Shown in pieces: positions 51,841 through 51,971 of a stretch of 51,971 bases of DNA. The translations under genes were made by a program, and so were the position numbers. Origin of the DNA: Rhizobium cauense (GTDB lineage: Bacteria; Pseudomonadota; Alphaproteobacteria; Rhizobiales; Rhizobiaceae); the NCBI RefSeq assembly GCF_019511525.1, contig NZ_JAEUAT010000030.1:1-51971 (forward strand), given 5' to 3'. Below the pieces are notes generated by a model. The model did no database searches. It was given only the letters and a program-made list of their open reading frames with translations, and was not told the origin of the DNA. Numbering within the stretch: the stretch's first letter is position 1; every line of letters starts with the position of its first letter.

Positions 51841-51971
51841 TGGGAGAGCTGGTTCGGTTTGTCTGAACAGATTGGGGCGTTTCGCTAAGTGGATTTCCGC
51901 CTCGATTATGCCGCCACCATCATTGGCGTCAGCGCGTTGAAGTAAGCCTGATCCGGCGTCTGCCGGTCAAG
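51841..51971 (-). mobile_element. End of an IS3-like insertion sequence (continues beyond the window)
   Basis: The minus strand ends a transposase frame at 51906 followed by about 65 bp of non-coding IS-like end sequence (GGCGGAAATCCACTTAGCG and a Gln-like TCTGTTCAGACAAACCGAAC stretch) of the type seen at the right end of rhizobial IS3-family elements. The outer boundary near 51841 is approximate, since no target-site duplication can be checked here. Confidence 0.55.
51906..51971 (-). CDS. IS3-family transposase, C-terminal end (partial)
   Basis: Twenty-one codons at the window edge read LDRQTPDQAYFNALTPMMVAA and stop with TAA. The TPDxAYF motif near the C-terminus is typical of IS3-family OrfB transposases with a DDE catalytic core. 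The rest lies to the right of the window. Confidence 0.75.
   Translation of the reverse strand, partial: LDRQTPDQAYFNALTPMMVAA

Overview
The window reads as an accessory-type region of an alphaproteobacterium, most likely a member of the Rhizobiaceae (Rhizobium/Ensifer/Agrobacterium-like). The reasons are the high-GC coding style, the dense set of split ABC uptake systems with dedicated LysR, GntR, TetR and LuxR-type regulators, a PrsD-like type I exporter, class III cyclase and BTAD-type regulators, and an IS3-like transposase end. No rRNA, tRNA or CRISPR array was recognised.

Region 1 (1-15.6 kb, minus strand): a secretion operon. A 4387-residue RTX protein (start 15163) carries three animal-type haem peroxidase domains. 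After a strong 11-bp hairpin come a type I secretion ABC permease/ATPase and the first codons of a probable HlyD-type adaptor that runs off the left edge. Region 2 (15.65-20.5 kb, minus): a PotABCD-like ABC importer with a terminal SDR dehydrogenase, divergent from a LuxR-type regulator; a GGGGTAT palindrome lies between them. Region 3 (21.6-30.0 kb): a branched-chain-amino-acid-type (HAAT) ABC importer split over two divergent operons. The minus operon holds a GntR/FCD regulator, a small protein, an aldo/keto reductase and the binding protein. The plus operon holds LivG, LivF, LivH, LivM and an aldo/keto reductase fused to a Rid-like domain.

Region 4 (30.1-47.6 kb): a catabolic island for a methylated onium compound (betaine and/or DMSP). 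It holds a LysR regulator; a Rieske demethylase with its ferredoxin reductase; an M24-fold protein with every DddP DMSP-lyase active-site residue I could check; a minus-strand operon of DgcA/StcD-like flavoprotein, DddQ-like cupin, EtfB and EtfA; a TetR regulator; ProC; a ProX-ProW-ProV importer; a second flavin/Fe-S demethylase-like protein; and an Ldh-family imine reductase/dehydrogenase. The simplest reading is that ProXWV imports the substrate, the Rieske enzyme and the two flavoproteins strip N-methyl groups with electrons leaving through ETF, and ProC and the Ldh-family enzyme handle a cyclic imine/proline-like product. The two DMSP-lyase-type proteins would act on DMSP or a related onium compound. 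A frameshifted DUF1643 gene lies within the island. This island is the most unusual system in the window.

Region 5 (47.9-52 kb): a class III nucleotide cyclase, a DUF4242 small protein divergent from a BTAD/TPR regulator, about 280 bp without a recognisable gene, and the C-terminal end of an IS3-like transposase at the right edge. Start codons were chosen by ribosome-binding sites and overlaps, so several differ from the longest open frame.
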